From an archaeon (lineage in GTDB: Archaea; Nanobdellota; Nanobdellia; Woesearchaeales; GW2011-AR9), in the NCBI GenBank assembly GCA_018696395.1, contig JABHQR010000007.1, forward strand, positions 1-45,521: a stretch of DNA of 45,521 nucleotides. The letters are read 5' to 3'. The notes under the pieces were generated by a model. It worked only from the letters and a program-made list of their open reading frames with translations. It was not told where the DNA came from and did no database searches. Position numbers and translations under genes: made by a program. Below are positions 32,552-40,694 of this stretch, in pieces; the first letter of the stretch is position 1, and every line of letters begins with the position of its first letter.

Positions 32552-33145
32552 ATGATAAAAGCAATAATATTTGACATTGGTGGCATTCTTTATACAGGGA
32601 AGAGAGAAGATTTTTACAATAAATTACAAACTCTTCTTAACATTGAAGATAATAAACTCACAAACCTTATTGAAAAACATTTTGATAATTTATTACTTGG
32701 AAAAAAATCTTTTTTTGATTTAGCAGATGATTTAAAGATATCAAAAAAAGATTTTAGAACCAAAGCAAAAAAAGCATGGTTAGAAGTTTTTATTGTAAAA
32801 GAAGAGATGATAAATTTAATCAATAAACTAAGAAAAAAATATACTATTGCCTGTTTATCTAATGCTGTTGATTTTGATGTAATGATGGATAAAGAAACAA
32901 AAGTAGTAAATTTATTTGATGTTTACATTAATTCTTGCGATACTAAATCAAGAAAACCAGAAAAGAAAATATATCAAATCACCTTAGATCAACTTAACAT
33001 TAAAGCAGAAGAATGTATTTTCATTGATGATAGGGAAAAATATCTTCCAACAGCCCGAAAGATGGGTATCAAGGTCATCCATTTCAAAAAGATTAAACAA
33101 TTAAAAGAAGAACTAGTTGAATTAGGAACAACTTTAAAATACTAG
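32552..33145 (+). CDS. HAD-superfamily hydrolase
   Basis: A 197-aa phosphatase-like protein of HAD class IA. Motif I is AIIFDIGGILYTG, with the first Asp present and Gly in place of the second (common in the IA/YihX type), motif II is CLSNAVD, motif III is the Lys in KSRKPEKKIYQ, and motif IV is CIFIDDREKYL. A helical cap lies between motifs I and II. The substrate is unknown. TATA-like TTTTTTAAAC lies about 26 nt upstream of the ATG. Confidence 0.9.
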   Translation: MIKAIIFDIGGILYTGKREDFYNKLQTLLNIEDNKLTNLIEKHFDNLLLGKKSFFDLADDLKISKKDFRTKAKKAWLEVFIVKEEMINLINKLRKKYTIACLSNAVDFDVMMDKETKVVNLFDVYINSCDTKSRKPEKKIYQITLDQLNIKAEECIFIDDREKYLPTARKMGIKVIHFKKIKQLKEELVELGTTLKY

Positions 33146-33180
33146 ATAAATTTAAATATTTAAAAAATATTTCTTAAAAA

Positions 33181-33741
33181 ATGGTAAACACAACAGGTTT
33201 TCTAGGAAGGATATTTGGTTTTGGAAGAAAAGAAGAAAAAGCAATAAATAGGGAAGTTAAGAAAAAAAACAAGAAAGATAAATCATTAATATTAATTGAG
33301 TCTTTACTAAAAAAACACGAAAAAGCAAAAGACCCAAAGAAAAAAGATGAACTAGCAAAAAAAGCAGAAATAATCTTATCAAAAAATGAAGAAGAATTAT
33401 TAGCTGAATTTAATAATGATGAGAAAATTTTAGAAGGTTTAGTTATTCTAGGGAGACATAGTAAACAAATTGAAGAAGAAATAAATCATTGGGTAAAAAC
33501 GAAAAAAATGCATACTACTAGTCCTTTTTTTGGCCAACCTAAATATGGTGAAAGTAATAATGAAGCTTTAGATAATGATCATAGACAAACAAAACATTAT
33601 GTTAATTCAATTAATAATCTTAGAGCAAAATTAAGAGAAGTTACAAATAAAAGAAAAATTCTGTGGGAACAATTGGGAGAAGATTTAACATTTGAATTAA
33701 GTAAAATTCATATGTTCAATAAGATCTCCAAAGAAGGTTAA
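33181..33741 (+). CDS. Hypothetical helical protein
   Basis: A 186-aa protein, highly charged and helical, with a short hydrophobic start (TTGFLGRIFGFGRKEEKA) that may be an amphipathic membrane-binding helix. Basic linker, then acidic and Lys-rich helices; a less charged part (MHTTSPFFGQPKYGESNNEA) splits two helical blocks. I recognise no family. A TATA-like AATATTTAAAA lies about 22 nt before the ATG. Confidence 0.65.
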   Translation: MVNTTGFLGRIFGFGRKEEKAINREVKKKNKKDKSLILIESLLKKHEKAKDPKKKDELAKKAEIILSKNEEELLAEFNNDEKILEGLVILGRHSKQIEEEINHWVKTKKMHTTSPFFGQPKYGESNNEALDNDHRQTKHYVNSINNLRAKLREVTNKRKILWEQLGEDLTFELSKIHMFNKISKEG

Positions 33742-33813
33742 AAAAAAATTTCTTTTTAATTATTTTTAACATACACCCAATTTAATTGATATAACTTCAA
33801 TATTTAAAAAAGA

Positions 33814-35811
33814 TTACCTAACTCTTTCCCATTCACACATTGATTCAAGTAAACAACCTGAACATCTTTCACTCATTAAATTTTTATATTCTTTAAAATA
33901 TCCTTTGGAAGATTCAAGCTTTGTTTTCACTTCCATTGTACGGTCAACTTCTGAATGTAATGATTGAACAAAAGGGTCTTCTAAATCAGAAGAACATGAA
34001 AAACCCACTAATCTCATAGGTCTCCTTACCCCTTCATACCTTACCAGATCATAATCTAAAAAGAAATCTTGTCCAAAATCACCATCATACTGTCTCAACA
34101 TGTTCAAACCAATAATTTTCTTAGCATTAAAATAAGGTGCATAAGCTCTGCCATAAACTAATAATTGGTGTTGGTAACCTTTGGACTGTCTCAAAGAAGT
34201 TTTGTAATCAATAACTATTATACCCTCATCAAAAACTAACATTTGATCACCTTTTCCAGCAAGAGTAACACCTGAAGGAGTGGTATAATAAACTAATTCT
34301 TCACAATAATCTTCGTAAGGGACACAAGGTAAACCTAATTTTTCGTAAAGATCATAATGTAAATAATCTGAATCAGGAGAAGTATTAATTAAATTATGCA
34401 TAGCGGTCCCAGATAAAGTGAAGATATTATCAAATCGGGCTCTTACTTTCATCCCTAAAATTTTATCTATATCACATTTCGATACTAAAGATGATGCCCT
34501 AAGGTGTCTTTTTTGTTTAGGAAATTCAGGCAATTTTGCAATTCTAATTTCTGAACCACCTAACTGATCTTTCAAAGTAGTCATTTTTCCATCGGAGGTT
34601 ATTAAAGGGATGTTTTTCCCATGCATTAATCTAGCTATTACGCCTACTGCTGAAGTAAAACCGAATTGGTGATTAGTAGCTCTTGTTCTCAACGCTTCTT
34701 GTTGTTCATTTGAAAAATTTTCTTTAGATTGAAAATAATCATAAGCACAAATTTTTCTTAGCCTATCTGGTTTATCCCTACATTCCGTAGCTTGTTCACA
34801 TAAAAAGAAATCAAACCCTTTGAAGGGACACGATTTAAAAACTATTTTTTCCAGATCACTTTTTTCAGAAGTTAAATTTAATTCTTTAGGTAATTTTAAT
34901 TCTCTGCCAGTGTCAACATAAAACTGCCTGATTTTGGTATTTCTTAAAAAACCATCAAGAATTCTTAATGCAGAAGGATCAGCTTCACCAAAATATGAAT
35001 GGTCAGTATTTCTCATACATTCAAGATCTAAAAATTTTCCTTTCAAAAACCGATAAAATATTCCTTGACTGATAAAAGAAGATTTTTTGGAATATAAAAC
35101 AACTTTAGAAGGTTTCATTTCACTTAACAAATTTTCATACAATTGAGAATAAAGAATGTTTCTTAAATAAATATGGTAAGATTGTTCTTCAAAGAAGTTA
35201 TCAGTAGAAAGTTGTTTTGCAATTTTTTCATCAAATATTTTTAAATTTGCACCTACAAAAGATTTAAATTTTTCAAGATCAAATGCTTCTTCTGAAAATC
35301 TGTAAAATATTTCTGAAGTCTTAGGAAAAAGTGTTCTTTGAGTAGGCACTTGTAAAGAATAATCAATTGCCAGAACAAACATTTCTTTTTCATACTTCAT
35401 AGGTAAAGGTATTGGTGATGCCGGCATGAAGATTACATCATTAAAAGTTTGAGGTGCATGATTTGCAAGTTGTAATATAGCATCTGAAAGCCTATATTCA
35501 ACTGAAAAGGCATCTTGAAAAATATTTCTAGGGAAAATTCCAGTTTCATTAAATTCTGATTCTAAAATATTGGGAGAGGTTGGAGGTAATAAGATTAAAG
35601 TTTTACCTTCTAAACTGGATATTTTATCTAAAGTCTCTTTATTTATTTTCCCATATGTTTTATTTTTAGTAGAAGGATTTTCAATTGCTTCTTCCAAAAT
35701 TTCTTTTAATTTTACTCTTGATTTACCGGTTTTTCTAGGTAATTCAGGTATGAGAGGTAAAAATGGAAGAAACTGAGAGATACTTGAAGTTAAAGAATAT
35801 GCTGTTCTCAT
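33814..35811 (-). CDS. RecB/Cas4-like Fe-S nuclease with long N-terminal region
   Basis: A 665-aa protein. The C-terminal ~230 residues are a PD-(D/E)xK nuclease of the RecB/Cas4/AddB type: GTAMHNLI (H472), LAGKGDQML (D522), VIDYKTS (D535, K537) and QHQLLVYG. Four Cys, one before the nuclease core (SKCDID, C446) and three at the end (RCSGCLLESMC, C650/653/659), match the 4Fe-4S cluster of Cas4 and AddB. A second Cys set (C328, C338, C344, C355) may be another metal site. The first ~430 residues match no domain I recognise and no helicase motifs are seen. It is divergent from the polymerase-like gene with the same TATA element. A role in DNA end processing is inferred. No cas genes or repeats are present. 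Confidence 0.85.
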   Translation of the reverse strand: MRTAYSLTSSISQFLPFLPLIPELPRKTGKSRVKLKEILEEAIENPSTKNKTYGKINKETLDKISSLEGKTLILLPPTSPNILESEFNETGIFPRNIFQDAFSVEYRLSDAILQLANHAPQTFNDVIFMPASPIPLPMKYEKEMFVLAIDYSLQVPTQRTLFPKTSEIFYRFSEEAFDLEKFKSFVGANLKIFDEKIAKQLSTDNFFEEQSYHIYLRNILYSQLYENLLSEMKPSKVVLYSKKSSFISQGIFYRFLKGKFLDLECMRNTDHSYFGEADPSALRILDGFLRNTKIRQFYVDTGRELKLPKELNLTSEKSDLEKIVFKSCPFKGFDFFLCEQATECRDKPDRLRKICAYDYFQSKENFSNEQQEALRTRATNHQFGFTSAVGVIARLMHGKNIPLITSDGKMTTLKDQLGGSEIRIAKLPEFPKQKRHLRASSLVSKCDIDKILGMKVRARFDNIFTLSGTAMHNLINTSPDSDYLHYDLYEKLGLPCVPYEDYCEELVYYTTPSGVTLAGKGDQMLVFDEGIIVIDYKTSLRQSKGYQHQLLVYGRAYAPYFNAKKIIGLNMLRQYDGDFGQDFFLDYDLVRYEGVRRPMRLVGFSCSSDLEDPFVQSLHSEVDRTMEVKTKLESSKGYFKEYKNLMSERCSGCLLESMCEWERVR

Positions 35812-35832
35812 AAATATATGATATTGTCCGAC

Positions 35833-35850
35833 AAATATTATAAATATTTA
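35833..35850. promoter_or_regulatory. Near-palindromic bidirectional TATA between nuclease and PolB-like genes
   Basis: CAAATATTATAAATATTT reads as a TATA box both ways. Its centre (about 35842) is 31 nt from the nuclease ATG (35811, minus) and 27 nt from the ATG at 35869 (plus), so one element would give leaderless messages for both genes. Confidence 0.65.
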
Positions 35851-35868
35851 CCAACGAGCAAATATATA

Positions 35869-38139
35869 ATGATAGTAACAGATGTGATCCCAATTGGAGA
35901 TAAACAAAAAACAAGGTTATACTGTAATCCAGGTGGAGTTATAAATTTAACTTTACCCCACACTATATATTCTAAAGGTTTAAGCCATTCTAGAGCTTTA
36001 GAGTTAAGTGATAAGATTTTAAATGAGGGATTAATTAGAGGTAATGTTGAAATCGTTAAATTAGGTAATGGTAGAAGGGAAAGAAATACTCGTTATATCA
36101 TACAAATAGAAGGAGATAGAGATAATTGGAAACATTTACCTTATCCTGAATTTTTTGGAAAAAAATCTGGAAAACATGGTGATAATAGGGATAATGCCAG
36201 ACATAGACTTGAAGAAAAATTAGGATCACCTTTTGTTGAAATTGACGAAAATTTAAATAGATTAGGAAGAGTTTCAGTAGATAGATTATTAGATAAGGGA
36301 AGTGAATGTTGGGACATTGAAACTGGAAATTATGATAATGAAACTTTTGAACATATAAATAATTTAAGAATTTCTGATGAAAAATTAAAAGAATTTATTG
36401 ATATCAATGAAATAACTCAAAGAAAAGATTTAGTTGAAAAAACATTAGAACTTATAAACAATATGCCTTTACATGTTTACAACATAGGATTCAGTGTTAA
36501 TTTAGATAAATTACAATTATACACCATTTACGACGTTCCCAACTTTGAACTAAAATTTTTGGGAAAAACTTACCCTATTGAAGTAATCAGGTGTAACTTA
36601 GAAAACATTATTAAAAAATTTGTTAAAGGAAAAAAAGAAAGTAAAGTTCTAACTACAACAGGCCAAAATTTTATGAGTTATGATATGTTAATGTTAAGAG
36701 AAATATCTAAGAATTTTAGTGAAGGATTCGATAAATCAAAACCAGTGGTAGAAGCGGTAGGTGGATTCTTTAAAAGAGTGGTTACCAGGTACAAACATTG
36801 TTTTGATACTGCATCTGATTCTCAACATTATAACATTGGTACTATTAATAATAAACTCTTTACTATCTTCAAACATTTCTTTGGTTCAGAACTATCTTTA
36901 CAAGAATTAGAAGAAGTTAAGAAAGACTTATCCTACCAAGAACAAACTACTTTAAGAATTGAATCCCTTCTAGGGAATCAAGAAAGTGCTATGGAGCTAG
37001 CTAAATATTGTATGAAAGATGTTATTGGAAACCATATGATAGTTCAAAAAGTTTTGGAACAAGTTTATGATTGTTGTTACCTTTTCGAAAGATCTCCTGA
37101 AGTTTTATGTACTGCTTCTCGTAAAAGATTACCAGTAAGAAGTTATGAAAGAAAATATATTAAAGAAATGAACACTTTACCTTCAAGAAAATTTAGAAGA
37201 GAATTTGAAGAATTTGATCATGAAGAACAAAAAATTGATGTTGGTTGGAAAAAAGGTTATTTTCAAAATTGTGATATTGTTTATCCTACTTTATTATTAA
37301 AAACATTCTTACCAATTATTTTACAAAACCCAGAAGCAAAGAAAGTATATGAAAAACAATTGCATTGTGAAGATAAAAATCTCAGAATGAGATATCTTTT
37401 ATCATTACAATCTTGGTTAAAAAAAGTAAACTTTGATTTAATTAGAATGGGCCCAGAGGATAAATGGTTCTTTCAAGATGAACATGAAATCCCATTAATT
37501 GAAACCCATAAACAAAATATTGAAATCAAAAAAGAATATCAAAGAATTTGCAATGGAGCGATCAATTTCTCAAAATATTTCACAATAATTAAAGATGGTT
37601 CAAAATTAGAAAAAGCTGGTCTTGGTTTGATAGTTAATCAAGGGAGAGTTTTATCAATAGGTAAAAGGAAGTTTGCTTGGTATTCAAATAATAATGTTTA
37701 TAGCCAAGGTATTTCATTAAGTGGAAATAAAGGAGATATGTGTTTTTATGAAAGAGACTTGTTTTTTTCAATTGTTGAAAAAATTTTAGTAGATAATGAT
37801 ATTAATGAAGCAATTACAAAATATGAGAAAGCATTAGATAAAATTGAAGAAACACCAATAGAAGATTTATTAATTATTAAAAAAATTAGTACAGACCCTC
37901 AAACATACAGTTCTTTAGCTTCTAGAAGAGAATTCATTCGGCAAGCAGTCCTACATGGGATTGATAAAGGTGAAACATTTGGATATGGCTATTCTCAAAA
38001 AGGAGTTGTCTTAGCTACTAATTTTCAAGATGTAGACTTCCCAGTTTACAGGAAAAGATTAATCAAAAAACTGAATCCAATTATGAAAGCCATTGGTTAT
38101 AATATAAAAAAAGATAGAAAACAAAGAAGATTGTTCTAA
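35869..38139 (+). CDS. B-family DNA polymerase homologue with degenerate polymerase site
   Basis: A 756-aa protein (another ATG at 35818 would add 17 residues, but it lies upstream of the TATA box). The exonuclease domain is intact: ECWDIETG (Exo I, D/E at 149/151), GQNFMSYDML (Exo II) and YCMKD (Exo III, Y380/D384). The polymerase domain is altered: motif A reads NCDIVYPTLLL instead of DxxSLYPS, and I find neither the KxxxNSxYG motif nor the DTD motif. The thumb-like C-terminus (EDLLIIKKI, then VYRKRLIKKLNPIMKAIGY) is retained. This resembles the inactivated archaeal PolB class known from comparative genomics. It would bind DNA and trim it or act as a scaffold. It is divergent from the Fe-S nuclease gene. 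Confidence 0.85.
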   Translation: MIVTDVIPIGDKQKTRLYCNPGGVINLTLPHTIYSKGLSHSRALELSDKILNEGLIRGNVEIVKLGNGRRERNTRYIIQIEGDRDNWKHLPYPEFFGKKSGKHGDNRDNARHRLEEKLGSPFVEIDENLNRLGRVSVDRLLDKGSECWDIETGNYDNETFEHINNLRISDEKLKEFIDINEITQRKDLVEKTLELINNMPLHVYNIGFSVNLDKLQLYTIYDVPNFELKFLGKTYPIEVIRCNLENIIKKFVKGKKESKVLTTTGQNFMSYDMLMLREISKNFSEGFDKSKPVVEAVGGFFKRVVTRYKHCFDTASDSQHYNIGTINNKLFTIFKHFFGSELSLQELEEVKKDLSYQEQTTLRIESLLGNQESAMELAKYCMKDVIGNHMIVQKVLEQVYDCCYLFERSPEVLCTASRKRLPVRSYERKYIKEMNTLPSRKFRREFEEFDHEEQKIDVGWKKGYFQNCDIVYPTLLLKTFLPIILQNPEAKKVYEKQLHCEDKNLRMRYLLSLQSWLKKVNFDLIRMGPEDKWFFQDEHEIPLIETHKQNIEIKKEYQRICNGAINFSKYFTIIKDGSKLEKAGLGLIVNQGRVLSIGKRKFAWYSNNNVYSQGISLSGNKGDMCFYERDLFFSIVEKILVDNDINEAITKYEKALDKIEETPIEDLLIIKKISTDPQTYSSLASRREFIRQAVLHGIDKGETFGYGYSQKGVVLATNFQDVDFPVYRKRLIKKLNPIMKAIGYNIKKDRKQRRLF

Positions 38140-38231
38140 AAAAGTTATTTTCCACATGCCCTGTATTTTAACCACTCTGCCGTGACTACATTGGCGAAAC
38201 ATTTATATATAAGTACCCTCTGTTAATAGTA
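38140..38231. other. Spacer after the PolB-like gene
   Basis: No gene is supported. The TATA-like ATTTATATATAAG (38201-38213) at its right end is likely the promoter of the RNA that follows. A minus-strand stretch resembles the start of a tRNA but does not fold as one. Confidence 0.5.
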
Positions 38232-38301
38232 AAACACCTCAAAACCACCTCTCTTTTCCTCAGTGGGGCTCTTTAGAGCCTTCTGAGGAAACCTTTATTT
38301 T
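38232..38301 (+). ncRNA. Candidate sRNA: two anti-SD motifs and a long hairpin
   Basis: A TATA box centred at 38206 predicts a start near 38232. The transcript would open with two CACCTC motifs (38235-38240 and 38246-38251), the complement of the GAGGTG Shine-Dalgarno used by several genes here. A strong hairpin follows: TTTCCTCAG (38255-38263) with CTGAGGAAA (38283-38291), then G-U pairs and GGCTC/GAGCC around a TTTA loop. It ends in a T-run (38294-38301). It could be a regulatory RNA that pairs with ribosome-binding sites. The hairpin and T-run alone could instead be a terminator. Confidence 0.5.
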
Positions 38302-38418
38302 AAAACGTTAAGTTCTCAAATCACAAGAAAGTAAATTTAACCTTAAAATCAAAAATAAAGAGAAAAAAGCAGATTAATTAAATCAATAAACACACAATAT
38401 TAACAAAAAAAGCGAAGG
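38302..38418. other. AT-rich spacer
   Basis: About 115 nt of A-rich sequence with no open frame, repeat or clear hairpin that I can support. Confidence 0.5.
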
Positions 38419-38442
38419 TTTTATATATCAGACTATATAATT
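38419..38442 (+). promoter_or_regulatory. Double TATA before the structured RNA
   Basis: TTTTATATATC (38419-38429) and ACTATATAATT (38432-38442). The first is 26 nt before GGCCCG at 38450, which begins the G+C-rich element of the candidate RNA. Confidence 0.6.
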
Positions 38443-38449
38443 AATGTTT

Positions 38450-38823
38450 GGCCCGACACGAGAGTACCATGGGGAGTGCACGATGAAAATCAAGCAATGA
38501 ACTTTGGGGTTAGTGACGCGGGCATCATAATTAAAATATTAAAATATCAAAACTGAAACCAGTTATTATTGAATATTCAAACTGGATTTCAAGCATATGT
38601 AAAATTAATTTGAAACATATGCAGGAAGGCAATACAAAGATCAAGTTTAAATCACATTCAAAGTTAAACTAACATCAAAACATAGATGTTATTCATTAGG
38701 GCACTAGTTAGTATCGAAAGATTATGCTAAAAAGAAAAAACAAAATTAAAATACGTAGAGTTTAAGTAGCATAAAATAAATTAGTTTAATACTAACCTGA
38801 GCCTGGTTTAACAATCTTTTTCT
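38450..38823 (+). ncRNA. Candidate multi-helix structured RNA upstream of dnaG
   Basis: Non-coding interval from a TATA-defined start to a T-run (38816-38824). Helices in order: GCCCG/CGGGC (38451-38455 with 38519-38523) enclosing a G+C-rich ~73-nt domain; GAAACCAGTT with AACTGGATTTC, one bulge (38555-38564/38580-38590); GCATATGT/ACATATGC (38593-38600/38615-38622); AGTTTAA/TTAAACT (38644-38650/38664-38670); AACATC/GATGTT (38671-38676/38685-38690); and a nested pair GTTAGTAT/ATACTAAC (38707-38714/38789-38796) around TTATGCTA/TAGCATAA (38722-38729/38767-38774). I see no SRP, 5S, tRNA or C/D box motifs. It may be a separate RNA or a long dnaG leader. Class unknown. Confidence 0.55.
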
Positions 38824-38865
38824 TTGTAATATTGCTATATAATTTAGATTCAAGGAGGAAATAAA

Positions 38866-40182
38866 ATGGCAAAAATAAGCCCAGTAGCGGCAAAATATAT
38901 CGTTCATACTAAAATTAAAATTGATGGAATTGTAGATAGACCAGATGTAATTGGTGCAATTTTTGGACAAACTGAAGGACTTTTAGGTAATGATTTAGAA
39001 TTAAGAGAATTACAAAGAAGTGGGAAGATAGGTAGAATTGAAGTTAACCTAGGTACTACATCTGGTAAAACTACTGGTGATATCGTGATCCCAAGTTCAT
39101 TAGATAAAACTGAAACTGCAATTATTGCAGCCGCGTTAGAAATAATTCAAAGGATTGGACCATGTAATTCTAAACTTAATGTAGAAAAAATTGAAGATGT
39201 TAGAATTAGTAAAAGACAATTTGTTGTTGAAAGAGCTAAAGCGCTATTACATGATTTAACTGAAAATACTTTACCAGATTCACAAGAAATTTCTGATGAA
39301 GTATCACAATCAGTAAGAATGATGGAAGTTAAAGATTATGGTAAAGATAGATTACCTGCTGGACCAGCAATCAAAGAAAATGAAGAGATAATTGTTGTAG
39401 AAGGAAGAGCCGACGTTCTTAACATGTTAAAGCATGGTTTCAAGAACGCAATTTCTATGAATGGAAGTTCAGTTCCAAAAACTATCATTGAACTTGCAAA
39501 AACAAAAGGAGTAATTGTTTTTGTTGATGGAGATAGAGGTGGAGATCTTAATATTAGAGAATTAGTTAGTGTAGCAGACATTGATTTTGTATGTAAAGCC
39601 CCAGATGGAAAAGAAGTTGAAGAATTAACTAAAAAAGAGATACATAAAGCCTTAAGGGGAAAGATTACTGCTGAACAAGCTAAGTTAGATTTAGGCATTA
39701 CTGAAGATGGAGAATTAATTAATAAAGATGCAAAATTAGTAAAACCAATGATTAAGAAAGACAATAGTTCTTACCAAAGGAACAATAATAGAAATCAACA
39801 AAAAGATTTCAGAAGAAAAGTTCCAGAAAATCAACAAACTAGAACCCCAAACACAGCAAATAATAGCCATAGTAAAGAACCGATCAGTAAAGAAGAGAAA
39901 AAGAAACTAAAAGAGATTATGGAAGAATTATTTGGTACACGTGGGGCTTGCATATTTGATGAAAAACTAAATGTTTTAGGTAAAGTTCCAATTAGTGAAC
40001 TAAATAGTACAATTAAAAGTTTAAAAACAGGAATTTATGCATTAGCACTTGATGGCACCATAGATATTGAATTAGTAAGATTATCTGAAAAATTAAACAT
40101 TAAATATCTTGTAGCAACAAGTAGCAAAACAAAAGGAACCGCTAGAGTTAAAGTTTTAACTGAAGCACAAATTTCTTCTTAA
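38866..40182 (+). CDS. dnaG: Archaeal DnaG-type primase
   Basis: A 438-aa Toprim protein. The N-terminus MAKISPVAAKYIVHTKIKIDG is typical of archaeal DnaG, followed by the domain IEVNLGTTSGKTTGDIVIPS. The Toprim motifs are EEIIVVEGRADVLNML (Glu) and GVIVFVDGDRGGDLN (DxD). A flexible Asn/Gln/Lys-rich linker (about 300-345) leads to a C-terminal domain (EELFGTRGACIFDE). In archaea DnaG is a primase-like protein and a subunit of the RNA exosome. An AAGGAGG Shine-Dalgarno (38852-38858) lies 7 nt before the ATG, so the message has a leader; a TATA-like GCTATATAATT at 38834-38844 is too close to include it. Confidence 0.96.
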   Translation: MAKISPVAAKYIVHTKIKIDGIVDRPDVIGAIFGQTEGLLGNDLELRELQRSGKIGRIEVNLGTTSGKTTGDIVIPSSLDKTETAIIAAALEIIQRIGPCNSKLNVEKIEDVRISKRQFVVERAKALLHDLTENTLPDSQEISDEVSQSVRMMEVKDYGKDRLPAGPAIKENEEIIVVEGRADVLNMLKHGFKNAISMNGSSVPKTIIELAKTKGVIVFVDGDRGGDLNIRELVSVADIDFVCKAPDGKEVEELTKKEIHKALRGKITAEQAKLDLGITEDGELINKDAKLVKPMIKKDNSSYQRNNNRNQQKDFRRKVPENQQTRTPNTANNSHSKEPISKEEKKKLKEIMEELFGTRGACIFDEKLNVLGKVPISELNSTIKSLKTGIYALALDGTIDIELVRLSEKLNIKYLVATSSKTKGTARVKVLTEAQISS

Positions 40183-40213
40183 TTTTTTATTTTTTTAATT
40201 TATTTTATTTCTT
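40183..40213. terminator. T/A-rich tracts between convergent genes
   Basis: TTTTTTATTTTTTT on the plus strand directly after dnaG is a good archaeal terminator; the convergent gene at 40205 ends in the same tract. Confidence 0.5.
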
Positions 40214-40585
40214 AAAGTTCAGATAAACTTTGTTTCCCACCTTTTTATGATTAAGAAGCAAAATCTCAAAATTATAATCATCAATTATGTTAATCATCTT
40301 AAAATAACACCCCAATGTAACTTCTTGAAGACGATGATCTAAGATACTAATAATCAAACCACCAGAAGAAGTTAAACCTAAAGTAATCTTTGGTTTATCA
40401 AAATGTATTGTAGTATTTAAATCAGCATCAGGACTAGTCCTTGATCTAAAAAATAATCTCTCAATTTCAATATTACGAATACTTTTAACTAACTGGTCAG
40501 CAGAATCATTATTTCCTTCATTTAAAAAATTAACAATTTGATGAAAATTTTTAGCATATTCATCATTACTCATTTTTTTTGCCAT
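40205..40585 (-). CDS. Hypothetical protein
   Basis: A 126-aa soluble protein starting MAKKMSNDEYAKNFHQIV. The ATG at 40585 has a full GAGGTGAT Shine-Dalgarno about 6 nt upstream, and a TATA (AATTATATAAAC, 40622-40633) further up; the upstream in-frame ATG at 40678 lies beyond the TATA and is not used. Helical first half, then a beta-rich part (TTIHFDKPKITLGLTSSGGL, LGCYFKMINIID). No family is recognised. Confidence 0.75.
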   Translation of the reverse strand: MAKKMSNDEYAKNFHQIVNFLNEGNNDSADQLVKSIRNIEIERLFFRSRTSPDADLNTTIHFDKPKITLGLTSSGGLIISILDHRLQEVTLGCYFKMINIIDDYNFEILLLNHKKVGNKVYLNFKK

Positions 40586-40694
40586 AAAAATCACCTCTAT
40601 CAAAAAAGAAAACAAAATTAAGTTTATATAATTTTCGCACTTATAGGATAACAGAACCAGAACTTTTTTAATCTCCAATTATTTATCCTTCATT

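Noticed and set aside
33814-35811. Cas4 as part of a CRISPR system
   Set aside because: The nuclease domain is Cas4-like, but the protein is three times too long and no cas1, cas2, effector gene or repeat array is in the window.
33814-35811. NurA partner of HerA
   Set aside because: The catalytic pattern and the Fe-S Cys are of RecB/Cas4 type; NurA has an RNase H-like fold without such Cys.
38145-38185. Minus-strand tRNA 5' half (GGCAGAGTGGTTAA-like), as in split tRNAs of Nanoarchaeum
   Set aside because: The sequence resembles a tRNA start, but no D-stem partner strand (CTGC) and no U8 are present, and no matching 3' half is seen.
38450-38823. SRP RNA or 5S rRNA as identity of the structured RNA
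   Set aside because: The SRP helix 8 GGAAGG/AGCA core and UGUAA Alu motif are absent; a short likeness to 5S (GAGTAC then GAGTGC) is not supported by the rest of a 120-nt 5S fold.
39336-39764. 142-codon minus-strand open frame
   Set aside because: Antisense shadow of dnaG.
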